A stretch of 35,662 nucleotides of DNA from Simkaniaceae bacterium (GTDB lineage Bacteria; Chlamydiota; Chlamydiia; Chlamydiales; JACRBE01). Shown piece by piece: positions 1 through 6,910 of this stretch. The translations under genes and the position numbers were made by a program. How positions within the stretch are numbered: position 1 is the first letter of the stretch; every line of letters starts with the position of its first letter. Where the stretch lies: contig JAIPIG010000025.1 of assembly GCA_021734805.1 (NCBI GenBank), forward strand, positions 1-35,662. The letters are read 5' to 3'. The notes beneath the pieces are model-generated. The model did not search any database. It was given only the letters and a program-made list of their open reading frames with translations, and was not told the DNA's origin.

Positions 1-62
1 CCATCACTTTTAGTTCCTGCAATGAGGGCCTCAATTTTTCGAATTTTATCAGCAATATCCAT
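1..62 (-). CDS. Partial small protein, N-terminus only
   Basis: An ATG on the minus strand at 62 opens a frame that runs off the left edge after 20 codons, reading MDIADKIRKIEALIAGTKSD. From memory, the KIRKIEALIAGTKSDG pattern resembles the start of small DUF2786-like proteins found in bacterial accessory DNA, but 20 residues are too few for a firm family call. It lies beyond the transposon debris at 99-365 and is probably the next gene on the minus strand. The function is unknown. Confidence 0.4.
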   Translation of the reverse strand, partial: MDIADKIRKIEALIAGTKSD

Positions 63-98
63 AGATAAACCTAGATTTAAAGAGGACAAGTCTACGTA

Positions 99-179
99 AT
101 TGCAAAATTAAATTCACGCACTCTCACCGCAAGGACACATTGCAAAATTAAATTCACGCACTCTCACCGCAAGGACACA
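99..179. repeat. 40-bp tandem direct repeat, two copies
   Basis: A 40-bp unit occurs twice head to tail with no mismatch (about 100-139 and 140-179; the match extends one base further left). Each unit contains TTCACGCACTCTCACCGC. The right copy abuts the point where the IS630-like transposase reading frame is lost, so the repeat may mark a deletion or recombination joint. With only two copies and no spacer it is not a CRISPR. Confidence 0.85.
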
Positions 180-181
180 GA

Positions 182-295
182 CCATCCCCTGTCATAGAGC
201 AAAACAGCTTTGATGCGGTCACAAATCCGCTTATCCCTCTCCAGCTTGTGCTGAGAGATTAGTTTGGTACGTTGATCGTGCGATAAGAAATTCAT
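182..295 (-). pseudogene. IS630-type transposase remnant, N-terminal 38 codons
   Basis: From the ATG at 295 the minus strand encodes 38 residues including SHDQRTKLISQHKLERDKR, then RICDRIKAVLLYDRGW. This is the typical start of helix-turn-helix IS630-family transposases (RDxRxxDRIKAVLLxxxGW, recalled family pattern). The frame then meets the 40-bp tandem repeat and stops after a few codons, so the helix-turn-helix continuation and the whole DDE catalytic domain are gone. The 35 bp at 331-365 upstream (minus-strand sense) match the ends of the dispersed elements elsewhere in the window. They probably represent this IS's own terminal repeat, leaving a 35-bp leader before the ATG. Confidence 0.7.
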
Positions 296-330
296 GAGAA
301 CATTTTTGATGAATCAAGAATTTTTTGAAA

Positions 331-365
331 CTGAAATTTCCAACTCTTCATTGATGACCGGTATA
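331..365 (-). repeat. IS/MITE terminal repeat, copy A
   Basis: Read on the minus strand, this 35-bp stretch starts TATACCGG and ends with AAGAGTTGGAAATTTCAG. It shares its last 20 bases with copy B (751-785) and has the same TATACCG...AAGAGTTGGAA layout as the left ends of the 180-bp elements at 6701 and 28988. It interrupts the orphan toxin frame immediately after GLSH-V. The insertion point is a TA, as expected for IS630/Tc1-mariner elements. Confidence 0.75.
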
Positions 366-749
366 CATGAGATAAGCCTTCCATATGTCCTTCTTGTTGA
401 TGAAGATGGAATGTCCTTTTTGAACGGGGATTAAAAAATGACTTCCCACCTGGCGCACCTTTTTTTGGCAAGCCGAATTTTTGTATTAATAAACATTCTA
501 TTTCTTGATAAGTTTTATTTCCAAAAAAGTTTTTTGGACTTAAATTTAATGACACATTTTTAACTTGAGCTACTTGATGAAAGCTATTTAATTGTTTTTG
601 TGTTCGGAAAATTCTTGATAAGCCTGCTATGGCATGGGGAGCTTGGGGGCGGATCTGATGAGGCCGGATGCTCCTGCGAGTAGAGATGCCGTTGTGAGGC
701 TGCGGTCAGTCCAGAGTCTTGCTGATTTATAAGAAGCATTCTCAGCATC
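366..749 (-). pseudogene. Orphan RHS toxin tip (displaced C-terminal cassette)
   Basis: On the minus strand, 749-626 repeats the part of the intact RHS gene just before its variable tip (residues about 1631-1672, DAENASYKSARLWTDRSL...). A one-base loss in a G run (five G instead of six) breaks the frame. Downstream the sequence encodes a different tip: GLSRIFRTQKQLNSF, then FFGNKTYQEIECLLIQKFGL, KGAPGGKSFFNPRSKRTFHL, and HQQEGHMEGLSHV. The tip resembles C-terminal polymorphic-toxin domains. It is cut at SHV by the terminal repeat at 331-365, so its final part is missing. There is no start signal, signal peptide or recognisable immunity gene. An ATG at 555 allows an 87-residue frame, but that frame runs into the transposon sequence and is probably not a real protein. 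Confidence 0.75.
626..749 (-). repeat. Duplicate of RHS segment 1386-1510
   Basis: These 124 bases match 1386-1510 (125 bases) with a single difference, one G missing from the homopolymer in GCTTGGGGGCGG. Beyond both edges the similarity stops abruptly. One edge joins the terminal repeat at 751; the other joins the unrelated toxin tip. The near-identity means a recent duplication or ongoing gene conversion. This is the homology expected to allow tip exchange in RHS genes. Confidence 0.9.
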
Positions 750-750
750 A

Positions 751-785
751 CTGAAATTTCCAACTCTTCAATTTATTTCGGTATA
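751..785 (-). repeat. IS/MITE terminal repeat, copy B
   Basis: The minus strand reads TATACCGAAATAAATTGAAG, followed by AGTTGGAAATTTCAG. The 20 bases proximal to the RHS cassette are identical to copy A, and both copies point the same way. It sits between the immunity gene and the orphan tip and joins directly to the duplicated RHS segment at 749/750. The orphan cassette is therefore bracketed by two directly repeated transposon ends. Confidence 0.75.
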
Positions 786-815
786 TTTACTCAATACCGC
801 CATATTAAGCTACTG

Positions 816-1055
816 CTATTCATCTTTTTCGATTAACTTTATCGATCTCGGATGAAACCCTTCTAAATCTTTTTCATCATATATACAAACAGTAATTTCC
901 TTTTGATAATTGTCACTAGACAAATGTGCATGTTGTAATTTCGGTTTATCTATTAATTGACTTAAATAGCTTCGTAATTGAATAGCTTCTTCTTTGGTTA
1001 AAAAAACACTAATTGTATCCAATTTTCTATCAGATTCATCATCTAAAATTCTCAA
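816..1055 (-). CDS. Putative immunity protein of the RHS toxin
   Basis: A 79-residue acidic, cytoplasmic-type protein without signal peptide. It contains SVFLTKEEAIQLRSYLSQLI, then HAHLSSDNYQKEITVCIYD and LEGFHPRSIKLIEKDE. Small proteins with a VFLTxEEAxxLRxxLxxLL start and an EITVCIYDxxxLxxFxxRSxxLI end are recalled as common partners downstream of polymorphic toxins. It begins only 11 bp after the RHS stop codon on the same strand, the classic toxin-immunity arrangement, and is presumably cotranscribed with it. The expected role is to bind and neutralise the C-terminal tip of the RHS protein. That pairing is inferred from position and size, not shown by the sequence. Confidence 0.7.
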   Translation of the reverse strand: MRILDDESDRKLDTISVFLTKEEAIQLRSYLSQLIDKPKLQHAHLSSDNYQKEITVCIYDEKDLEGFHPRSIKLIEKDE

Positions 1056-1066
1056 ATTAATATCTC

Positions 1067-4000
1067 CTATTTATGTGGAACATCGATTGGATATACTCGA
1101 TTAATTTCTTTCCATTCACCATCTACAAAACACTCAAAATGCATATGAGGACTTTCATGAGGATAAGGTCGTTTGAAATCAAAACGAATTTTTTTCATTC
1201 CATCACTAGAAAGAAAAATAGAATCCCCTGCTTTATTTTTAATAAGCTGAGTGTTATTTCCCAACCAATTCGAAATTTGTTTTTCTAATTTGGTTATATT
1301 TTTTGGAATTTTAACAGAGGTTCCTCTTGCAGTATAGTGCAATAATCTTGTTGATAATATTCGAGATGACATCTTCATAAAACTAGCTATGGCATGGGGA
1401 GCTTGGGGGGCGGATCTGATGAGGCCGGATGCTCCTGCGAGTAGAGATGCCGTTGTGAGGCTGCGGTCAGTCCAGAGTCTTGCTGATTTATAAGAAGCAT
1501 TCTCAGCATCGATGTTGAGTTTGAGAGTTAACCAGTGTTCTAATTGGGCTTCGCGGGACGTTTGTTTATCGGACAGCATCTCAATCATAGATAGTCTGCC
1601 TATTCCATCGTAGGACATGGATTCAGCACCGAGTCCTCCGACCATTGATTCAAAGCCATGAATGGTTTGAATTCCAAAATCTATGATACCGTGAGATACA
1701 CCCTTTGAAATATGAAGGGCTTTTGAGTTATTTCTTGAGTCAAATCCCCGTGGTGAATACCCGTGCTCTTCTTGAAACTCGCGTTGAATTTCTATCTTTT
1801 TTTGTTCTTTGGTCATCTCTTTTTTTCGAGGATCGACATCTTCGGGGTCTAACCCCCATACATCATGTCCTGAGCGGGGATTATTATGCATAAATGCATA
1901 GGGATTTGGAATTTGATCTAATCCTTTGGGATCCGGATTAATAAAGCTACATAAAATTGGATCATAAAATCTTCTGCCAAAATTTGTGAGCTGAGTCGAT
2001 TCTTCTCTTCGTTTGGACTGAAAAAGCCAAGGGCTTAAAGAAGACTCTTTGAGCTCATTTCCATCTACATCAAAAATAGATACTTCCCCAAATGCTGAAT
2101 ATAGATAGCTCTCTATAGGTTGATTATTTTCATCAATGAGCAATGCAATATTACCGGATAAATCATGAATTGGAAGATAGGTATTACCATGTATCTCAAA
2201 TAAAACTGAAGCACCGATTTCTCCAAAAGGAGTTAAGCCTAAAATGCGAAGCTCTTTGATTTTTCCATGCTCGATTAAACCAATTTCATTTTGGCCATCA
2301 TAGATAAATTGCTGAATGAGGGATGTATCATGATAGTCCACTCTTTTTTCAAAACAACGATGCATTGCATCATATTTATATTGGGTAGTCATTCCATCCA
2401 TTGAAACTTTGACAAGACGATCTAAAGAATCATATTCATACGCAATCTGTTGACTTAGGCAACACTGAAGAGCGCGATTACCGTTAAGATCATAATCGAA
2501 TTGCAATGGATCAAGATGTTTTAGCTGGTGGTTTTGACCAATGCGTGTTGCAATCCCGTCTTTCATTCTCAAAAGATGATGAGAATCAAATCGATATTGT
2601 TTTGGATAAGCCCCTTTTTCAGAAATAAGTTGGTTTAAGGCATCGTACTTATAACTCATTTCATATTTAGCATTCGGGAAAGCATAAGTTTCATTAGAAA
2701 TAAGCCCTTCTCGATTAAAATGAGTAATATGATCCTCAAAGCATGAATAGACTAAATGGTTTTTACGACCCGCATCATCTAATTTATATTCAATGCTTCC
2801 CTCACCTAGCATCGGCTTTTCTTTCAATACAATGCCTGAGACATCAAATGTTTCATATGAATGCCTCTTGCCGTTGCGTAAGATTGAATGAAGTTCAAAG
2901 CCTCGGTATGTGTAGTCAATATAAGACTGATCGGGAAGTATCAATCTTTTTCGCCTTCCCACTTCATCAAATTTAGACCGGACTGTCAAACCATTGGGAA
3001 GATGTTCTTCAATTACATGATCCATATGATCATATGAAATATGATGTTCAGTGTTTTGGATTCGATCGAGAATTTTAATGACTCTACCCTTCGGATCATA
3101 GGCATAATGATAATCTATATCCCCTTTCGATGAAGTGAGTCTCTCTAATTGCCTAGAAGAATTATATGAATAGTTCAGCTCGACTCCGTTCATTTTTGTT
3201 ATTTTTTTGATCAGATGATCAAAGGTATATTCTTTACGAGTTATTCGGCCATTTTGCCCTTCTTCTAAGCAGATCAAATTCCCAAAGCGATCGTATTTCC
3301 AAGAGGTTTCTATTTGATCTAAAACCTTTCCACTGCAAATAATTCGTGATCTCTGTTTGATTTTTCGATAGCCTTCATCATAGTCGAACTCTTCATAGAG
3401 TACAGGCTGTCCTGTGCTATCAAATTTTTCTAATTTTGAAAGCAAACCAACTTCATTAAATGACTCGATAGTTTTATTCCCATTAGCAGAAATTGTAATT
3501 GTTCTCTCCCATTGACTTGTTGGACTATGATGGATAACATCATAACGAATCCTTATTTTCTCTCCATTGGGATCAATTTTTTTGATCAATCGATTACGAG
3601 CATCATACTCGAATTGCTCCCGAAATGAACCGGCATTTGTAAAAGTGATTTTCTCTGCAATATTTCCAAAACCATCATATTTAAATTGATCATGTTCTCT
3701 GACTTGATCACCACATGTTTTTTTCTCTTCAATGATGCGCCCTAGATGATCATACCATTTCATATATGTGAGCAAAATCCCATCGGGAAACCGTGAAATT
3801 TCTTGATAAACCCTTCCGTTTGAATCGTAGACATATGAAGTGCATTGTCCTTCTCTTCTTTTTTCAATCATTCTTCCGGCAATATCATAAACATAGTGCG
3901 TAGATATACCTAGCTGATCGATTTCTTCTATGAGTAGTTCTCCTTCATATTTATAAAGAGTTTGATCAATAAGATTTCCATTTTGATCAATATGTCGTTT

Positions 4001-6400
4001 TTGAATCACGTGCTTATATGCATCGTAGTTATAAAGAATATGCGATTTGTCATAGAGGACTTCTTTTTCAACTGTTTGATCTAAATTATAGAAAGTCTGT
4101 TTTACAACACCGTCACTACGCCGTTCTTCAATGGCTTGTCCCAACGAATTATACCTCATCTCATCGCGATTTCCCCAGGGATCCACAATGTATTTAGGGC
4201 GTTTATAGGGATCAAAAATAACTTGTTCTATTTTTTGTCTTTTTTGATTTTGGGCTGTCGTAAATGGAGGATGAATAACTTTTGTTAAGTTATCAAAAGA
4301 ATCATACTCATAAAAAGTCTCTCGTCCTAAATGATCGATTTCTTGAGTTTTACGAGATCGAAGATCATAAGAAAATTTCCGGCTTCTCTCTCCAAGTATT
4401 GTTTGCTCAACCTCTTCAACCATGCGATTGGCTCGATCATATGTTCGAATGAACTCAACTCTCTTTTGGACAAATACTTCCCTTACATTATTGTTATATA
4501 AGTCGAATTTTCTCTTGATTTCATGCCCTTGAGGATCAGTTTCATAGATCACATTTCCATGATCATCATATTTTTTCAATACAGTATATTGGTGCTGATC
4601 CTTTGAATCATAGACTGCTTCTGTTAAGACCCATCCTTCCGGTGAGTAGGTAAAAATTTTTCGACCTAAAAAAAGCCTCTTTCCTGTTTTGTCTTCAGCA
4701 TATTCAGAAATAATGTGAGGCAATCCAAGCCCGGCTTGTATCCGGGTAGGTTCAATTTGACAGATTTTCCTGATGTGAATATTCGATTGATCATCTTGAT
4801 TTAATCCCGACCCATCATCTTCAATCTTAAGAATTACAATATCTTCGGCACTATATTTTTGAAATAAGCGTTTAATGATTTTACCCTTAGAATCATATTG
4901 TAGATGGCTGGTAACAAGGTGCGTATCTCTAAGATAAGAAAATGTCTCTTTTTCTCCATTGGGATAAATACGCTCAATTAAGCGATTTGCTTTGGGGTCG
5001 TAATGATTAATGATTTTGAGTTGTTCAATCTTTGATGCGGGATAACCATTTTCATGAAACTGAACCCTGTCACTTACATGCCCTGAGAAATTTCCATACA
5101 TCGTAAGCATTTTCACATTGCCTCGATGATCATAATCATAAACATGACTCAACTCTCCATTGTTTTTAGATCGGAGCTGTTTCAAATGATTATGATCAAT
5201 CCAAGTAAATTGTTCTTCAAATGACAAGGCATCTGTGCCATTGATTTTCTTAAAATGAAAAATTTTATCTAAGGTAAAATGATTGGAATAATGATAACGA
5301 TCTAGTCTACCATATGCATCTCTGACTTCGGTGACACCGGCTGATGCAGTATCCGAAAATCCTTCTCTTCGCAAATGATCATACCTAAATTGATAGGCTG
5401 TCTGAAGTTCTCCATTAGGACCAATAGGAGCTCTAAGGCCACTGACACGATTAGATACGTATTTCCCTTCACCTTTGCCATAATAATCAAACATGAGCAC
5501 TCGCCCATTAAAAGATTCAATTCCTTCCGGCAAGTAATAAATATCTATTTCCTTATCTTTCGTATAATAATAGGCTTGTCTCGTTTGATAAGGAGAATGA
5601 ATTCCTTCATGGAAGGATCCCAATCGATAATTATTAAATACAAATTGAAACTTCTTCCCCAAACTGTTGACGACTTCAAAGCCCATCTTTTTTATAAAGC
5701 CTTTCCTGTCAACGCCATGGTGGTAGTTGAAATTTACTTCGCCATACTTGTATTGGGTATTGCCACTATGGGATTCGATCCGGGATAATCGATAGTCGGG
5801 GCCCGGCCGATAGGTATAAGATAACATTGACCCATTGCGCAAATACTCTCTTTGTAATCTATAAGTGCGTGTATAGCGACCAACGCGCTGATAATAAGCT
5901 TTTCTTCCATCGCCATAAGTTACACTAAACTCATCACATTTGCCTAAGTGTTTGACCGAAATATTTAAAGGATTAGCTTCTCCGCTTGGCTCGCCATTGG
6001 TAGTGTTTGTCATTCCGTAGGTGGGCGTTAGGTTAAATATCGTATCTTCACCTATTTGACTCACTTCTCCATAAAAATCATACTTTGATCCTCTTTCATC
6101 CCAGAGACTAAAAACATCTCCATCGTTCTCAGATTGTACTCGTGCATATAAATAGGGCATGACATGTAATTCTCCATTGCCCATACATCTACGATAAGAA
6201 GTCAGAGTAGAATAAAAATAAATAGGAACTTTTGATGGAAGAAGCAAATCCCGTCGAACATCAACAACTTGTCCGGTTAATACGGAGATGTGATTTGCAA
6301 GAAGTGTAGAGGTATCGTTTGCAGTTGCCACATTACTATAATCAGCAAAAAGATTTAATCCAGTCATCAAAAAAGCGAACAACAACTGCCAATGCTTCAT
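1067..6400 (-). CDS. Secreted RHS/YD-repeat polymorphic toxin
   Basis: A 1777-residue protein. Residues 1-19 form a Sec signal peptide (MKHWQLLFAFLMTGLNLFA). From about residue 150 to 1500 it is filled with YD repeats of the form YDxxGRxxxxxxxNGxxxxYxYD, which fold into the RHS shell that encloses a toxin. The conserved core boundary is near residues 1490-1525 (DPKGLDQIPNPYAFMHNNP, then DVWGLDPED). After it come about 150 residues of constant linker, including the 42 residues duplicated in the orphan cassette, and then a variable tip of about 105 residues. The tip carries GNNTQLIKNKAGDSIFLSSD, RFDFKRPYPHESPHMHFE and a terminal YPIDVPHK; its histidine-rich PHxSPHxHFE motif may be catalytic. 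I do not recognise the activity. Targets could be rival bacteria or the host. The gene is visibly AT-richer than alaS and mfd, suggesting transfer. Confidence 0.9.
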   Translation of the reverse strand: MKHWQLLFAFLMTGLNLFADYSNVATANDTSTLLANHISVLTGQVVDVRRDLLLPSKVPIYFYSTLTSYRRCMGNGELHVMPYLYARVQSENDGDVFSLWDERGSKYDFYGEVSQIGEDTIFNLTPTYGMTNTTNGEPSGEANPLNISVKHLGKCDEFSVTYGDGRKAYYQRVGRYTRTYRLQREYLRNGSMLSYTYRPGPDYRLSRIESHSGNTQYKYGEVNFNYHHGVDRKGFIKKMGFEVVNSLGKKFQFVFNNYRLGSFHEGIHSPYQTRQAYYYTKDKEIDIYYLPEGIESFNGRVLMFDYYGKGEGKYVSNRVSGLRAPIGPNGELQTAYQFRYDHLRREGFSDTASAGVTEVRDAYGRLDRYHYSNHFTLDKIFHFKKINGTDALSFEEQFTWIDHNHLKQLRSKNNGELSHVYDYDHRGNVKMLTMYGNFSGHVSDRVQFHENGYPASKIEQLKIINHYDPKANRLIERIYPNGEKETFSYLRDTHLVTSHLQYDSKGKIIKRLFQKYSAEDIVILKIEDDGSGLNQDDQSNIHIRKICQIEPTRIQAGLGLPHIISEYAEDKTGKRLFLGRKIFTYSPEGWVLTEAVYDSKDQHQYTVLKKYDDHGNVIYETDPQGHEIKRKFDLYNNNVREVFVQKRVEFIRTYDRANRMVEEVEQTILGERSRKFSYDLRSRKTQEIDHLGRETFYEYDSFDNLTKVIHPPFTTAQNQKRQKIEQVIFDPYKRPKYIVDPWGNRDEMRYNSLGQAIEERRSDGVVKQTFYNLDQTVEKEVLYDKSHILYNYDAYKHVIQKRHIDQNGNLIDQTLYKYEGELLIEEIDQLGISTHYVYDIAGRMIEKRREGQCTSYVYDSNGRVYQEISRFPDGILLTYMKWYDHLGRIIEEKKTCGDQVREHDQFKYDGFGNIAEKITFTNAGSFREQFEYDARNRLIKKIDPNGEKIRIRYDVIHHSPTSQWERTITISANGNKTIESFNEVGLLSKLEKFDSTGQPVLYEEFDYDEGYRKIKQRSRIICSGKVLDQIETSWKYDRFGNLICLEEGQNGRITRKEYTFDHLIKKITKMNGVELNYSYNSSRQLERLTSSKGDIDYHYAYDPKGRVIKILDRIQNTEHHISYDHMDHVIEEHLPNGLTVRSKFDEVGRRKRLILPDQSYIDYTYRGFELHSILRNGKRHSYETFDVSGIVLKEKPMLGEGSIEYKLDDAGRKNHLVYSCFEDHITHFNREGLISNETYAFPNAKYEMSYKYDALNQLISEKGAYPKQYRFDSHHLLRMKDGIATRIGQNHQLKHLDPLQFDYDLNGNRALQCCLSQQIAYEYDSLDRLVKVSMDGMTTQYKYDAMHRCFEKRVDYHDTSLIQQFIYDGQNEIGLIEHGKIKELRILGLTPFGEIGASVLFEIHGNTYLPIHDLSGNIALLIDENNQPIESYLYSAFGEVSIFDVDGNELKESSLSPWLFQSKRREESTQLTNFGRRFYDPILCSFINPDPKGLDQIPNPYAFMHNNPRSGHDVWGLDPEDVDPRKKEMTKEQKKIEIQREFQEEHGYSPRGFDSRNNSKALHISKGVSHGIIDFGIQTIHGFESMVGGLGAESMSYDGIGRLSMIEMLSDKQTSREAQLEHWLTLKLNIDAENASYKSARLWTDRSLTTASLLAGASGLIRSAPQAPHAIASFMKMSSRILSTRLLHYTARGTSVKIPKNITKLEKQISNWLGNNTQLIKNKAGDSIFLSSDGMKKIRFDFKRPYPHESPHMHFECFVDGEWKEINRVYPIDVPHK

Positions 6401-6601
6401 TTGAACCCCATTGCAAATAAAATAAACCTAGATAATTTAAAGATTTTGCAAAAGAAAATTCTTTATGAAAGACTGTTTCTGAAGAAATCAACCTCAAAAA
6501 AAACCGCTGACAAACTTCTATTTTTCTTATCTATAAAAATTAAGATCCAGTTAATTTTCAATATCCTCTTTTTGGAGTTTCTTTATGAATTTATTTGCAT
6601 A

Positions 6602-6643
6602 TTTAAAAAGATCCCCTCTATCTATGGAGGGGATCTTTTTAAA
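6602..6643. terminator. Bidirectional terminator-like hairpin, 17-bp perfect stem
   Basis: TTTAAAAAGATCCCCTC (6602-6618) pairs perfectly with GAGGGGATCTTTTTAAA (6627-6643) around an 8-base loop, with A and T runs on either side. It has the form of an intrinsic terminator in both directions. No gene ends here: RHS and alaS both start on either side. It may stop stray antisense transcription, act as an attenuator in the alaS leader, or belong to the neighbouring mobile element. Confidence 0.8.
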
Positions 6644-6700
6644 TGGAAGGCGTATTATATGGGAATTGCTGAAAAAGGGGCTCTTTTGTAATAATCCTTG

Positions 6701-6880
6701 TATACCGGGAGTGATTCAAGAGTTGGAATTTTTAGAAGCCGGCTATAGCGCCGGTCGATCAGGCTGAAGGCCTTTTGACCCGAGCTGCTGCGCTATTGAC
6801 AATAGGCAGAGGCGAGGTCAAATCGACCAAGCGGGGATGCCCGGCGACAAAAAAACAACTCTTAAGTCACGAGCGGTATA
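6701..6880 (+). mobile_element. 180-bp palindromic MITE-like element, copy C (alaS leader)
   Basis: The ends are TATACCG and CGGTATA, with longer imperfect terminal inverted repeats (GTGATTCAAGAGTTG against CAACTCTTAAGTCAC). Inside, GGTCGAT (6753-6759) and TTTTGACC (6773-6780) both pair with GGTCAAATCGACC (6816-6828). AGGCTGAAGGCCT forms a small side hairpin, and CTATTG-A-CAATAG (6793-6805) lies near the apex. The near-identical partner is at 28988-29166. The ends match the sequence beside the IS630-type transposase remnant (331-365), so this is probably a non-autonomous derivative of that IS with TA target sites. It ends only 30 bp before the alaS ATG and so lies in its leader or promoter region. 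Confidence 0.8.
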
Positions 6881-6910
6881 AGTACGACCAACCTTTATCT
6901 TTCAGGGATT

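Larger units (their letters stand above)
6401..6910. other. Divergent intergenic region between the RHS gene and alaS
   Basis: This 510-bp gap separates two genes transcribed away from each other. Its RHS-proximal half is AT-rich and should hold the RHS promoter, although I could not pick a convincing -35/-10 pair. The alaS-proximal half contains the hairpin at 6602-6643 and the 180-bp element at 6701-6880. Short open frames across the element are not coding: the corresponding frame is broken differently in the second copy near 29 kb. Confidence 0.6.

Noticed and set aside
99-179. CRISPR array
   Set aside because: Only two units, directly abutting with no spacer, and no cas genes nearby.
5375-5788. 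137-codon open frame on the plus strand inside the RHS gene
   Set aside because: It is a shadow of the RHS repeat coding frame, with no ribosome site and no recognisable protein.
6701-6880. T-box or other known riboswitch upstream of alaS
   Set aside because: I see no T-box antiterminator consensus and no tRNA specifier layout. The near-identity to a copy upstream of a transporter, together with TATACCG/CGGTATA ends, points to a mobile repeat.
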